A stretch of 64,000 nucleotides of DNA from Hibiscus mutabilis (lineage: Eukaryota > Streptophyta > Magnoliopsida > Malvales > Malvaceae). Below the pieces are notes generated by a model. The model was not told the origin of the DNA. It was given only the letters and a program-made list of their open reading frames with translations, and made no database searches. Location: positions 21,987,786-22,051,785 of the forward strand of contig CM033724.1 in NCBI GenBank assembly GCA_019671005.1, given 5' to 3'. Made by a program: the position numbers and the translations under genes. Of the stretch, positions 9,741 through 19,896 are shown piece after piece; the first letter of the stretch is position 1; every line of letters starts with the position of its first letter.

Positions 9741-10857
9741 CTAATCGGGTGGAACGACAATGGGTGCCGAGGCAAGCTTTTCTTTTAGGGTTTCGAATGC
9801 TTGGGCGCAAGAATCATCAAAATTGAAGACTTTATCTTGTTCAAGCAAATTGCACAAGGGTCTAGTAATCTTAGAAAAATTATGAATGAACTTCCTGTAA
9901 AAACCTACATGTCCAAGAAAGCTTCGAATTTCTTTAACCGAACTTGGTGGGGGTAATCTATCGATCACGTCCACCTTGGCTTTGTCTACTTCGATTACCT
10001 TGGATGAAATCTTATGGCCGAGCACTATTTCTTTATCTACCATAAAATGGCACTTCTCCCAATTAAGGACTAAATCGGATTCTTTACATCTTGCCAACGC
10101 CTTCTCTAAATTGCCGAGGCAACTGTCGAAGTCATTACCAAAAATGAAAAAATCATCCATGAAGATCTCAAGGAAGTCTTTGACCATGTCTGAAAAGAGT
10201 GCCATCATGCATCTTTGGAAGGTTGTCGAGGCATTACATAGTCCGAACGGCATCCTTCAGAAAGCATAAGTATCGTATGGGCATGTGAAGATTGTCTTTT
10301 CTTGATCTTCTGGTGCTATGGCAATTTGATTGTAACCTGAATAACCATTAAGAAAATAATAAAAAGGGTTCACTTGTAAGACGGTCAAGCATATGATTAA
10401 TAAAGGGTAAGGGGAAATGATCTTTCCTAGTGGCTTTGTTTAGCTTTCGGTAATCTATACAAACCCTCCAACCAGTCACAGTCCTGGTTGGAATGAGCTC
10501 ATTGTTTTCATTACTTACCACCGTTATACCTCTATTTTTCAATACACATTGTACCGGACTTACCCATGTACTATCAGAGATAGGGTATATGATGCCGGCG
10601 TCAAGCCACTTGATGATTTCTTTCATTACAACCCCTTTAATGGCATGATTCAGTCTCCCCAGGGCCTCAATCGAAGGTTTGTGGTCATCTTCCAACAAAA
10701 TCTTATGCATACACACTATCGGGCTAATTCCCTTCAAGTCGGTAATTGTCCACCCTAATGCCTTTATGTGTAGTATCAACATGTTGATCAGCTTCTTTTC
10801 CTGCTTAGGATGTAACTTAGAGGAAATAATTACAGGCAATGTATTATCGGTTCCCAA
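9741..10857 (-). pseudogene. Athila-type reverse transcriptase, broken
   Basis: Reverse transcriptase copies the element RNA. From 10,857 the frame reads through WVSPVQCVLKNRGITVV and then TGWRVCIDYRKLNKATRKDH, the typical fingers and palm start. A frameshift near 10,350 and a stop at about 10,255 (just before MPFGLCNASTTFQRCM) break it. The catalytic box reads FMDDFFIFG near 10,160, with both Asp kept. The thumb and connection follow with LGHKIS and IRSFLGHVGFYRKFI. The order and wording fit the Athila lineage. It is inactive because of the frame breaks. Confidence 0.9.
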
Positions 10858-10872
10858 GTAAGCATATTTTAG

Positions 10873-11202
10873 TTACCCTGGCAACTGTTTCAACTCAAGA
10901 ATCGGTGGTTGTTCAATGGAGGGCTTTTCGAGTTTACCTTCCTTACCTGAGGAATCTAGTGGTTCAAAGTATGTACATGGTCGATTGACTAACCAATTTG
11001 CCTCTTCTTGTTGTTCCTCATTGATCAGTTCTTCATACTCCTCAGGTTCCTCTTGATCGGCAATGTAGTTGTCGAGGCAACTAAATTCCTCGTCGAAGTC
11101 AAACTCTGTCGTGGCATGAAGAAATTGGCATTCTTCCGGATTATCGACATGCCTTAGTGTTTGGAACACATTTAGTTTAACTTGCTGGTCATTCACCCTC
11201 AT
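10873..11202 (-). pseudogene. Acidic linker between protease and reverse transcriptase
   Basis: An open stretch of 109 codons in the Athila-type polyprotein that is rich in Glu and Asp (for example DQEEPEEYEELINEEQQEE). Such acidic linkers lie between the DLGAS protease and the RT in Athila-type pol. No catalytic motif is expected. A stop parts it from the RT frame at about 10,873. Confidence 0.6.
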
Positions 11203-11208
11203 TGTGAG

Positions 11209-11580
11209 TTATCCCTTTTCAACATCGATCAAGGTTCCCCCTGTTGCTAGGAAGGGTCTCCTGAGAATGATAGGTGCATGCTCATCTGCTTTACAATCCA
11301 AAACAATAAAGTCAGCGGGAAAAATAAATTTATCAACTTTTACCAGTATATCCTCGATTTTTCGATGCACATAGGATATGTCGGCTACTTGTAGCATAAC
11401 TGTTGTAGGTCTTGCCTTCCCGATTCCTAGTTTCTGGAAAACCGATTTAGGCATCAAGTTTATGCTTGCTCCAAGGTCACATAATGCTTTCCCGACATAG
11501 TAGTTTTCGATAGAACATGGTATTGTGAAACTTCTGGGATCCTTCAACTTGGGTGGCATGCGATTGTGCAACATGGCCAT
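11209..11580 (-). pseudogene. Retropepsin-like protease of the Athila-type element
   Basis: The aspartic protease cleaves Gag-Pol. The conserved block reads YYVGKALCDLGASINLMPKS near 11,450-11,510, where DLGAS is the lineage form of the active-site D-S/T-G motif. It is followed by GIGKARPTTVMLQVAD and ADFIVLDC with IILRRPFLATGGTLIDV, as in related elements. The segment is open for 123 codons and bounded by stops. A region upstream (11,580-11,800) reads residues of the usual HINLPLVKAIEQMPNYAKFL block in another frame, linking it to gag. Confidence 0.85.
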
Positions 11581-13417
11581 GCATCCCTCTGTTGCAACAA
11601 CTGTTTCAAACTCTCATAGCCTTGTTCTCTTGGACACAATGTCTTTCAGAAACTTGGCATAGTTCGGCATTTGTTCAATCGCTTTAACCAATGGCAAGTT
11701 GATGTGGACTTTCTTTAGGATATCAAGAAACTTCTTGAATTGATATTCTTGCTTTTGTCCCTTCAACCTTTGTGGGAATGATGGTGGAAGTCAGATATCT
11801 TCGATCCTTTCATTGGTCTGGACCTGATTGATGACATTGTCGGGGCAACTGAAGTTGCTGAGGCATCGTCAACTGGGGTTGCCGTGGCATGCCTATCGTT
11901 GGTTGTCGCGACATCCTTATCGCTGGTTGTCGATGCATTCTTATTGTTGGTTGTTGCATCAATTCCTGGTTCAGCATCTGAGGTTTTACCGCTGAGTTCA
12001 TCTTGTTCTTTTTGTGGAGTTTTGTTTGATGAGCGAGCTTGAGCCTCTTTAAGTTTTTGGCCACTTCTAGTGGTGATCGCCTTACATTGCTCATGGCCAG
12101 TTCCTCTTGCGACTTCAGTATCGCTAGGTAACCTCCTTGCGGTCTAGTATTCAAGTTTTGAGCAAATTGTGCGACTTGATTTTCCAATGATTTGATTGTC
12201 GCCTCTTGGTTTTGCAATCTCATCTCGGTCCTGTTAATAAAAGCATCAGTTCTTTTTATGAAGTTACTATTCTCGGCCATATAAGATTCAGTTTTCAACA
12301 TAAAAGTATTGGGAGAATTCTCTAAAGAACTAGATGTTGTTGGTTGTTATTGCGGTAACTGTTACCGTGGCATATTCTACTGGAATCCCGATGCTTGTGC
12401 ATTCTGATTTGTTCTGGTTTAGAGCATTTTTGGGATTATTCCATGAAAAATTTGGGTGCTTCTTCCAAGCTGGATTATATGTGTTGGACACCATATTGTT
12501 GTTTCGGTTGTAATTCCCCACATAAAAGCTGAAGCTGGATTCTGCATACATTCAGAAGAATTATGGTTACCACCACATAACTCACAAAATGAATCTACTA
12601 CCTTGACCTCATGTATGTTGTTTTGTTTCTGCATGTTATGGACCATCTTGGTTAGAGTGGCCAATTGTGCCAAAATTGAATCTGATGATCCCAGTTCATG
12701 TATTGTGGCTTGGCGTCTAACTCCTCATCTTCTAGCAGATGGGAACTGATAATCATTCTTGGCGAGTCTGTTTAGAATTTGCATTGCTTCCTCCGGTGAC
12801 TTATCTAGGAGTATGTCGTTTGTCGAGGCATCTAGCATCATCCTTGTTGGTGTATTCACAGCGTTGTAAAACATTGTTACTTGTGTCCACACTGGGAATC
12901 CGTGTAGGGGGCATTTATGTAGAAGTTCTTTATATCGCTCCCAAGCCTCGTACATGGATTCATTATTTGCCTGTTGAAAAAAAGTAATCTCGTTACGAAG
13001 CTTATCAGTCAAATTTGTAGGATTAAATCGAGCAAGAAAATCACGACAAAGATCAGTCCAAGATCCTATTGATCCGGCAGGAATACTGTTCAACCATGCT
13101 TTCTCCCTATCCCTCAGTGAATAGGGGAATAATCTTAGTCGTAAAACATCTAGGGTGACTCCTTGTATTTTGAATGGGTTGCAAATCTCGAGGAAAGATT
13201 TAAGATGTTGTCATGCATCTTTAGTTGCTGATCCACTAAATTGACCAATTGTGTTGATCATATTGAACATCACCGATTTCAACTCAAAGTGGTCGGCTTC
13301 AATTTCAGGTGTAACAACTCCTAAATTAAGTCCTTCAAGATCTTCCTCTAGATAGTCTCGAATAGTTCTGTTTCGTGCAAAAATCACTCCTCTTGCTGCT
13401 GGAACATCCTGATTCAT
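11581..13417 (-). pseudogene. Athila-type gag, broken
   Basis: Gag forms the particle that packages element RNA. The capsid part (12,725-13,093) reads WTDLCRDFLARFNPTNLTDK, then FFQQANNESMYEAWERYKEL and CPLHGFP, the standard retrotransposon gag domain. A segment near 12,570-12,620 reads CELCGGNHNSSEC, a zinc-knuckle form of this lineage. The N-terminal part lies at 13,211-13,417. The C-terminal part holds LENQVAQFAQNLNTRPQG near 12,150 and a minisatellite array at 11,854-11,960. At least three stops or frameshifts separate these pieces. Confidence 0.88.
11854..11960 (-). repeat. 24-bp minisatellite array in gag C-terminus
   Basis: Four to five units of 24 bp starting at 11,854, 11,878, 11,902 and 11,926, each with a form of GTTGCCGTGGCATGCC. 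One minus frame reads Ala/Thr/Asp-rich sequence including DVATTNDRHATATPVDDASA, matching the composition of the arrays in the other ORFs. A second open frame reads RMHRQPAIRMSRQP. I think the first is original because it shares the A-[ST]-A-T reading seen elsewhere. Confidence 0.75.
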
Positions 13418-13617
13418 ATTGCCGTCTTGATTAGATTGTTACTCTTAACCTTTGTCTGAGTCTTTGCAAGGTTCAATTTTTGGATCAAAGGGATATTCTG
13501 ATGTAATCGGTCTCGCCCTGGTCATATACCAATGCAAAACCAAAGTTTGTTAACCCTTCGAATCTTAAACAATAAAAATAAAAGTGCAAGAAAATAAAAA
13601 CAAAGTCGCTTTGCCAA

Positions 13618-13635
13618 TCCTCGGCAACGGCGCCA
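13618..13635 (-). other. Primer-binding site, tRNA-Asp type
   Basis: The minus strand reads TGGCGCCGTTGCCGAGGA six bases after the end of the 5' LTR. This is one mismatch from the complement of the plant tRNA-Asp 3' end used by Athila and Tat elements. Its inner part, GTTGCCGAGG, is the same as the core of the minisatellite found elsewhere in this element. Confidence 0.85.
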
Positions 13636-13641
13636 AAAACT

Positions 13642-15078
13642 TGTTGCGCGTAATAAGTGCTCCGCAATTGTGCAAGTGTACACATCGCAAGTTATAGTAT
13701 AAAAGATATCGTCTCCACAGGGATTGGTGCCACTTCAAGAATCTAATCTCTTGCACTGTAAAAAGTAAAAGAATACAAGTAGAAAATTGTAGGAGTTTTA
13801 ACTAACAACTAAACTAGAAAGCAATAAAGTAAAAGAAGATGTAATCAAAAAAGAGGGAATAGGCCAGGTTATCGTGAGTTGAAGAGTGATAGCCAATTAG
13901 ATCATCTTGGTAAAAGAGTGCAAGGGCAACTCAGTTTCCGTGGCAACTTGCGCAGCGGGGATGCCTTGGCAACTAATCGACGGTTTCCTGGGCAACTGGC
14001 TGGGCAGCAACTTCAAGGTTTGGCGGAGCGTTCTTCAATGGTTTCTTCTTATCCCTAAGTTGAAACTCTAGCTAATTGTGCATGCCTTGATAATACATCC
14101 CTGCGTGAATCAAGGGTGAACAACAACCAATCTTGCGCTCCTCTTAGCCGTTGAAATCCTTAACTTATTCCTAAGCCAGATTAATCTTCACCATCAATAG
14201 ATTGAATAAAGACCATACTCATTCGTTTCTTGAATCTAACTCTCCTGATATTAGATAAATAGATAGAGTTACGAGATCCTCTCTCAATTCACTCGCAAAC
14301 AAGAATAAAAACCAAGAATGAGTAAACCTTGAATTGAAAGTGCAAACTCTTATTACCTAAACAAAATACAATTATTTCTCACAACCACAAAACACAATAA
14401 CCTTAGCCAAATAGATTTAGTTCATGGCTAGGTTCCAAAGAAACACAAAACAAAGAATCCCTAACATAAACCTAATCGAACAAGAAAGAAAAAGATCAAG
14501 AATGGTTGAAAGCCCTTGTCGAAATCTCTCCCCTTTTGCTCTCTCTTTGAGTTTGACGGCTTGGTCTCCTTTAAATAGGAGATGGCTAGGTCAAAGTCCT
14601 TATTGAGGAGGAAGTTAAGTTGGAATTAAATACTTTAAAAGAATATAATTATTTATTATATTTAAATTCCTTCTAGATCTTCTCCTATCTTTTTGGGATT
14701 TAATTTCTCTTTGACCTCTTCATGAAAATCAAACTCCTTTGGGGTTTAACTTTGCTCCACGTTATCTTGGGCTTATCTAGTCATCAATTTTCGACTGCCA
14801 TATCATCTTATCTCTTATCGACAATTGCCCTGGTAACTAGCTCGGCATCTCCTTCATGCATTGCCCTAGCAACTGCATCGGCATCTCCTTCATGTACTGC
14901 CCTGGCAACTGGTTCTAGCCTTTTTCCACAAAATTAAGCAAAATATGAAATCAAGCTTAACCATCAAGGAAATAACGCAAACATGCATAAATGGCTATAA
15001 TGCAACTAATATGAGCCTAAGTCTAGCAATAATATAAACAAAAAGGGTGAATAAAATAGTACTTTTAGACACTTAACA
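13642..15078 (-). repeat. 5' LTR of the Athila-type element
   Basis: Begins TGTTGCGCG and ends ACTTAACA on the plus strand, 1,437 bp, matching 3,521-4,982. It keeps a 36-bp piece missing from the other LTR. The palindromes are decayed here (GTTTCCGTGGCAAC near 13,934, ATGCCTTGGCAAC near 13,960). Near 14,825-14,910 there are about three 36-bp units with TTGCCCTGGTAAC or close forms. The many small differences between the two LTRs suggest an old insertion. Confidence 0.93.
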
Positions 15079-15083
15079 AAACA
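15079..15083. repeat. Target-site duplication, right copy (AAACA)
   Basis: Directly follows the right LTR and matches GAACA at 3,516-3,520 in four of five bases. Confidence 0.75.
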
Positions 15084-16088
15084 CATATCCTTCATATGGC
15101 CATATTTTCCACATCCAAAACAAATAACAGGAAGTCCCTCGTATTTAATTGGTTGATATTTCCCATCTATCAACATGCCGGGTATTAACGGCTTATCCAG
15201 ACATACCACGATAGCAAGCTGTGCGAACCGACCCTGTTTGCCTTCCGTAGTATTAAAATCAACCCTAACCACTGAGCCTAGCATACTAGCAATAGCCTTA
15301 AAAATATGTTTAGAATAATACTAATAGGGAAGCCCTGGGAGAACCCATGCAAGAATCTATTTTGGATAATCACTCGCCGTCAAAAACTCTCGAGACCATG
15401 GTTATACTGTTAGATAGTTCCCATATATCATCCACGGTCCACCGGTAAAGACTTTAACATAGTCAGCATCAACGGCAAAGTACAACAAATAATAGTCATT
15501 GTCCAGGTCAACAATACTAATTTCTCCCATTGGATTCCATAACGCATGCACACGATTCTTCAAAGCTCTGTATCTAATCAACCTTCCCAACAAACGCACA
15601 ATTAAGGCTTTGGACAGCTTATCATCAATCGCCTTATGTACCTGATCAGAAAATCGAATTTTAGGTATAGGGCCATCCCGATTGATGGCGATGTCTTTCG
15701 GTTCCATATCTACATAAAGACCAAGAACAAAATTATCCTCTTGTTCGGTCCCCATTTTCCCTACAACCATGTCTCTAAACGATGGCTTAGTTGTTTTGGC
15801 CAACTTGATCACAGCAGTAGCCTCACTTCGTTTACCTGTCTTATCATCGACACCAATCAAACTAAAATTCCCCGCTATCGTAGGAGCCATGCCATTACCT
15901 TCGCTATTCTCAGCAGAAACAGCCACATCCACATCCATCCTCCCACTCGACAAGGAAGATTCCACATCAGGGACAACAGCACCCAAAGGCGTAGGTTCAA
16001 TCGACTCTACTGGCACCGAACCATCCAGCAGACGTCCAAACGGCACAGGGGATAGTTGCACACTAGGTTTTCCAAGCATTGACGGCAC
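15079..16088 (-). pseudogene. LINE ORF1 N-terminal part (DUF4283 and zinc knuckle)
   Basis: The 5' part of the LINE at 1-3,520. From the Met at 16,088 it reads a low-complexity start, then MVVGKMGTEQEDNFVLGLYV, then the DUF4283 domain (LIVRLLGRLIRYRALKNRVH, ALWNPMGEISIVDLDNDYYL, GGPWMIYGNYLTV), an RNA-binding-like domain of plant LINE ORF1. After a stop or frameshift at about 15,290-15,400 it continues with VVRVDFNTTEGKQGRFAQLA and the zinc knuckle CFGCGKYGHMKDMC at about 15,090-15,130. The Athila-type element sits only a few bases after the last zinc-binding Cys. The ORF continues on the other side of that insertion. Confidence 0.88.
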
Positions 16089-16440
16089 ACGTTTTCTTTT
16101 TTTGATTTATTATTATTTCTTTGGAATCTTTACACATAGAGAGCAGTCTTAGTCTTTTGTTTTTCATATTAACTAAAATTTTAAAGTTTTGTATTTTATT
16201 TTGGTAAAATAATTTTATTTATGAATTTTAAATATTAATTGATAAAATTTTAAAGTGTTTTTATAGATATTTTTAAATATAAAATACTTATTTTTATAAA
16301 TTAATTAAAATTAATTATAAATTAAACAAAAAATAAATTCTATTTCATTCAAATAATCATAGTTTACAAACTTGAAAATCATTAATTGTCCAAACATTAT
16401 AATTAGTGTCTATTTTTAGTTTATTGATTTTTGCAGTTTA
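16089..16440. other. A/T-rich region with no gene seen
   Basis: The first 60 bp or so may be the LINE 5' untranslated part. The rest is A/T-rich with many short T and A runs. I see no ORF, repeat or motif worth naming. Confidence 0.5.
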
Positions 16441-16445
16441 TCTAA

Positions 16446-16488
16446 TATTACGGGCTCACCACGTCACCATGGTCTTATCCATTAAAAA
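16446..16488. mobile_element. MITE-like element, left fragment
   Basis: The sequence ATTACGGGCTCACCACGTCACC with its following bases matches, in reverse complement, the end of the piece at 19,671-19,865 (GGGTCACCACGTAATC). The two parts are separated by the solo LTR at 16,489-19,670. Rejoined they make an element of about 240 bp. Class is not certain. Confidence 0.5.
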
Positions 16489-19400
16489 TGTAACACCCCA
16501 AATAAATTAACTAAGGCTTAAAAGGAAGAAAATAAAAAAATAAAAGAAGTGTTGCCATAAGGCGTTGAACCCATTGTCTACATTTAGTAAAGCCAAGCCA
16601 TAACCATATAAGCTAAAGCATATTTTGTTCTTAGTTTCCACCAGCTTTTATTTAATTTTTGATAGTTGGGTATACGTAAATTAAATAAGTCTGAACCAAC
16701 CCCACCAACTAGTCGTTATTACCCATTTTCAAATCTAAAAGACACCCCATATCTAGATTTTTCATTCCAAACTTTCCATCTTCCCAAATCGGTCACCACC
16801 TTCGATCTACCTCACCTGGTTCGTAGTAGTCATCGTCGATGTCGGTGTGACCGTCGCCATACCTCGCCATCGCCCATGCCCTCCACTCGCGGCGTCTTCT
16901 TACCGTTCATTGTAAATAACATCTTAAAGATTAGGGAAGAAACCCAAACATCAATTCCGTCATTCTCTATTTTTGTCAATTTCATTGATGTCCGTCGTTC
17001 TTGCATCGCACCGCCGCTGTCATCGTATTCAGCGTCATCCCGTGGCCAAGACCCAATACTCCACTCATCAAAATATCACATCGTACATCGTGGGGGGCTT
17101 CAAGAAGCTTCGTCGGAGAAAGGCTTTGATTTTTTGATCTGGGTTTGAATGATTTTTGACCGTTTTTTAATGTCTTTCGCCTCGATATTCACATTTCCTT
17201 GTATCAGAGATTTCGAGGAAAAGTAGAGTTTAAAAGTGATCGAATGGAGTTTAAAGGGTCAACATGTGGCTCGGAGTTGAGGTAATACTTTACTACCTAT
17301 TGCATGCTTTACTAAACACGTTGGTAATTGGTTAATGTATGAATGAATATGATTGATCTTGTGTTCTTTGTTGATTATTTTAAAGTAGTGTTGTTTACGG
17401 TAAAATGATACTAATATGGTTAAGACCCGAATGACTCGAATAAGAACCATGATGACCGGAAGGTATTTTAAAGTTCAATAAGTGATTTGATAATGCAATT
17501 AACCTCAAAATCTTTGATACATATTGTTTCTTATTAAAAGATCTAATGCCTAAAATATTTGATTGAGAATGATGAAAATACCCTTGAAATGTAAAAAGGA
17601 CATGAATACCTATGATAGTGGAAATGACTCAGGAATTCGTTCTTAACCTGATAGAACTACCGATTCACCTGTTAAATTACTGGTGTGCTTGTAAAATCCT
17701 AGTAACAAGTTTCTAGCATTCGAGATCATTAAATACATATATTTTCTGATTTCTCAATAACATCTGAAAATTAATTTATCGAAAATACTCCTTATGATTG
17801 AAACGATTGAATTGATTAAAATGGTTGAAAGGATTGAAATAACTGAAACACCATCAAGCTCTAAAATGACAAAAAATACCCTTATGACTTGGAATAAGTG
17901 AAAGCCTTTAAGAATCATGAGAATATCGATAAAACCTAAAAGATTGTAATGCCCCTGTAGGTTACGAAGTCTGACTCATGGATGTCATTCACTCCTGGTA
18001 ATGCTACAATACTGGAAGAATACTGCTCTAATACATGTTTGACTGTTCGAGGTAAGTCTAGTGTTGTTTTATGAAAGTGACTCGTTCAGCTATACAATAC
18101 AGTCGATATTGGGAAATTAATACGCATGACGTACATATATCCGAATACTTGGTAAGTACCAAAATGTTAGGATCTGTTAGTTCGAATGGATTTAGAAACC
18201 TGATAAACCATAGAAATATTCAATTATGAAAATTACCATTTTATCCTTAATGAGTAAAATTACAAAATTGTCCAATGCAATCAAATGACTAAAATGCCCT
18301 TGTTGGCCAAAATGATTGTAACATTCCTGATATATCTGATATCTTGAATAATCCTAATGTACCAATTTCATAATGCCTGGTTGGAGATGATGGTTGCCAA
18401 GCCCCTTTTAATAGGGATATCGCTTTTAAAATTAATTCAAAATTGTCAGAAGTTTAGTGTTCCCCTTTTCTTGTAAATACCGATTACCTCTGATAAATAT
18501 TTGGCCATCTAGTGGGTTCCTTATGTGCTATATAACATTTTAAATGTTTTGTTTGTACTGATCATGTGTACATGACTGATATTCTTTGATTTTGCAAAAA
18601 CATAACATGTTCACTGATTTTAAGCATGACCATTTCATCTGTCTGATTTATGCCTAAGTACTAATTTGATAGCATGCTCTCTGGTTATTGTTCCACTGAA
18701 AACAATTGTATGCTTTATATCTATTGTTACTATTGCCTACTATTATTATTGCCTAAATTGTTTTACTAGGGGTACTTGGGATATCATATGAAGTGTCTGC
18801 ATGTTCAACCTAACTAGGTTGGTAATCCTTATTGTATCAGGATCCTATGCTTCGTCTAGGGTAATTCCTACTGTATTAGGTTTTTATGCTTCAGCTATAG
18901 TGATTCTTATTGTATCAGGTTCCTATACTTCGGCTAGGGTGATTCCTATTGTATTAGGCTCCTATGCTTCGGCTAGGGTGATTCTTACTGTATCAGGTCC
19001 TTACGCTTCGGCTAGGATGATTCCTATTGGACCTAAGGCATCCCCTTAGGATGGCACCTACACCCATTGAGCCTGAGTTAACGCCTTTATAGATGCAGTT
19101 TTGGGAAACTGCATACTGGAGTTTGGTTGGAGGGTAGTTAGATGATTAAAATAAAACTTTCATATCCCTTTTAAAAATCTATCATACTGAATTAATTTAC
19201 CAAAGTATAAAACTTTATGTATGATTCCAACCTGCACTCAATGAAACACCATGATAGCGTTATGCTTGTGCCTATAGCATCTATTGGTAGTTCTATATTA
19301 CTAATCTTTTTCAAGCTCATACTGTTCTTTACCATCGTAGGTTAAAAGATTGATCATGGTGCATTTGACATTAGTATAAGAGTTCCTCCAGCACTGCTCG

Positions 19401-19670
19401 CGGAGTACGGTACTTGTGTAATTAGAGGGCATGTATGTCACGTCTTGTTTTATATTTGAGTCTGAAACTCATTTAATAACATGTATTTATGAGCAACGTC
19501 TAGTTAAATGAATAATTTCTGAACTTGCATTTTTAAATACAAAATGTGTTTTATGGGTTTAAATTTTCTAACAATTTGTTTTATCTGAAATTTTAATGCG
19601 TGTCGTTCTAGTAACCCGAATATGACACCTCAAATTGGATCAGGCAATCCGTATCAGTCTGGGTGTTACA
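16489..19670 (+). mobile_element. Solo LTR of a Ty3/gypsy element, 3.2 kb
   Basis: Begins TGTAACACCCC and ends GGGTGTTACA, inverted ends usual for long gypsy LTRs, and is flanked by AAAAA on both sides (16,484-16,488 and 19,671-19,675). No primer site or internal domain adjoins either end. It contains a GC-richer segment near 16,800-17,100 like the transcribed start of the LTRs at 31,221 and 40,955, and a tandem repeat at 18,810-19,045. A solo LTR arises by recombination between the two LTRs of one element. Confidence 0.82.
18810..19045 (+). repeat. Tandem repeat of about 42 bp inside the solo LTR
   Basis: About five to six units of the form GGTGATTCCTATTGTATTAG followed by GTTCCTATGCTTCGGCTAG. 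The units alternate small changes (CTTATTGTATCAGG, CCTACTGTATTAGG). A plus frame is open across the array, but nothing suggests it is a gene. Confidence 0.85.
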
Positions 19671-19865
19671 AAAAATCAGCCAATTAATCTTTTTATCCAT
19701 GTCACTAATCCATTCATAAATAACTTTTATGTAATCACCCACTCCTTATTTACATTACAAAAAGGTGAAGATTCATTTTTGGAAAAAATGACATGGAGAG
19801 AAATAAAATTAGTTGGCTGATATTTAGTAGATTACGTGGTGACCCGGGGCCATATAATATTTTTT
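19671..19865. mobile_element. MITE-like element, right fragment
   Basis: Contains ATCAGCCAATTAATC near 19,675 and, near 19,800, the inverse form around AGTTGGCTGATATTTAG, followed by GATTACGTGGTGACCCGGGG. These form an inverted repeat with the left fragment at 16,446-16,488. Flanking ATATTA-like bases lie on both sides. The open frame at 19,635-19,820 is an accident of this join. Confidence 0.5.
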
Positions 19866-19896
19866 TTCCTAATACTATGTATTATAGAAAAAAAAA

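Larger units (their letters stand above)
3521..15078 (-). mobile_element. Athila-type Ty3/gypsy retrotransposon, full length, degenerate
   Basis: A complete 11.56-kb element on the minus strand: 5' LTR at 13,642-15,078, primer site, gag, protease, RT, RNase H, integrase, an extra ORF in the env position, a long 3' noncoding stretch and the 3' LTR at 3,521-4,982. The Athila/Tat placement rests on the tRNA-Asp-type primer site, the DLGAS protease, the gag zinc-finger form and the env-position ORF with a plant transposon-protein-like domain. All ORFs are broken. It landed in a LINE, just after the LINE zinc knuckle. It also carries an unusual 24-bp minisatellite at several positions. Confidence 0.92.
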
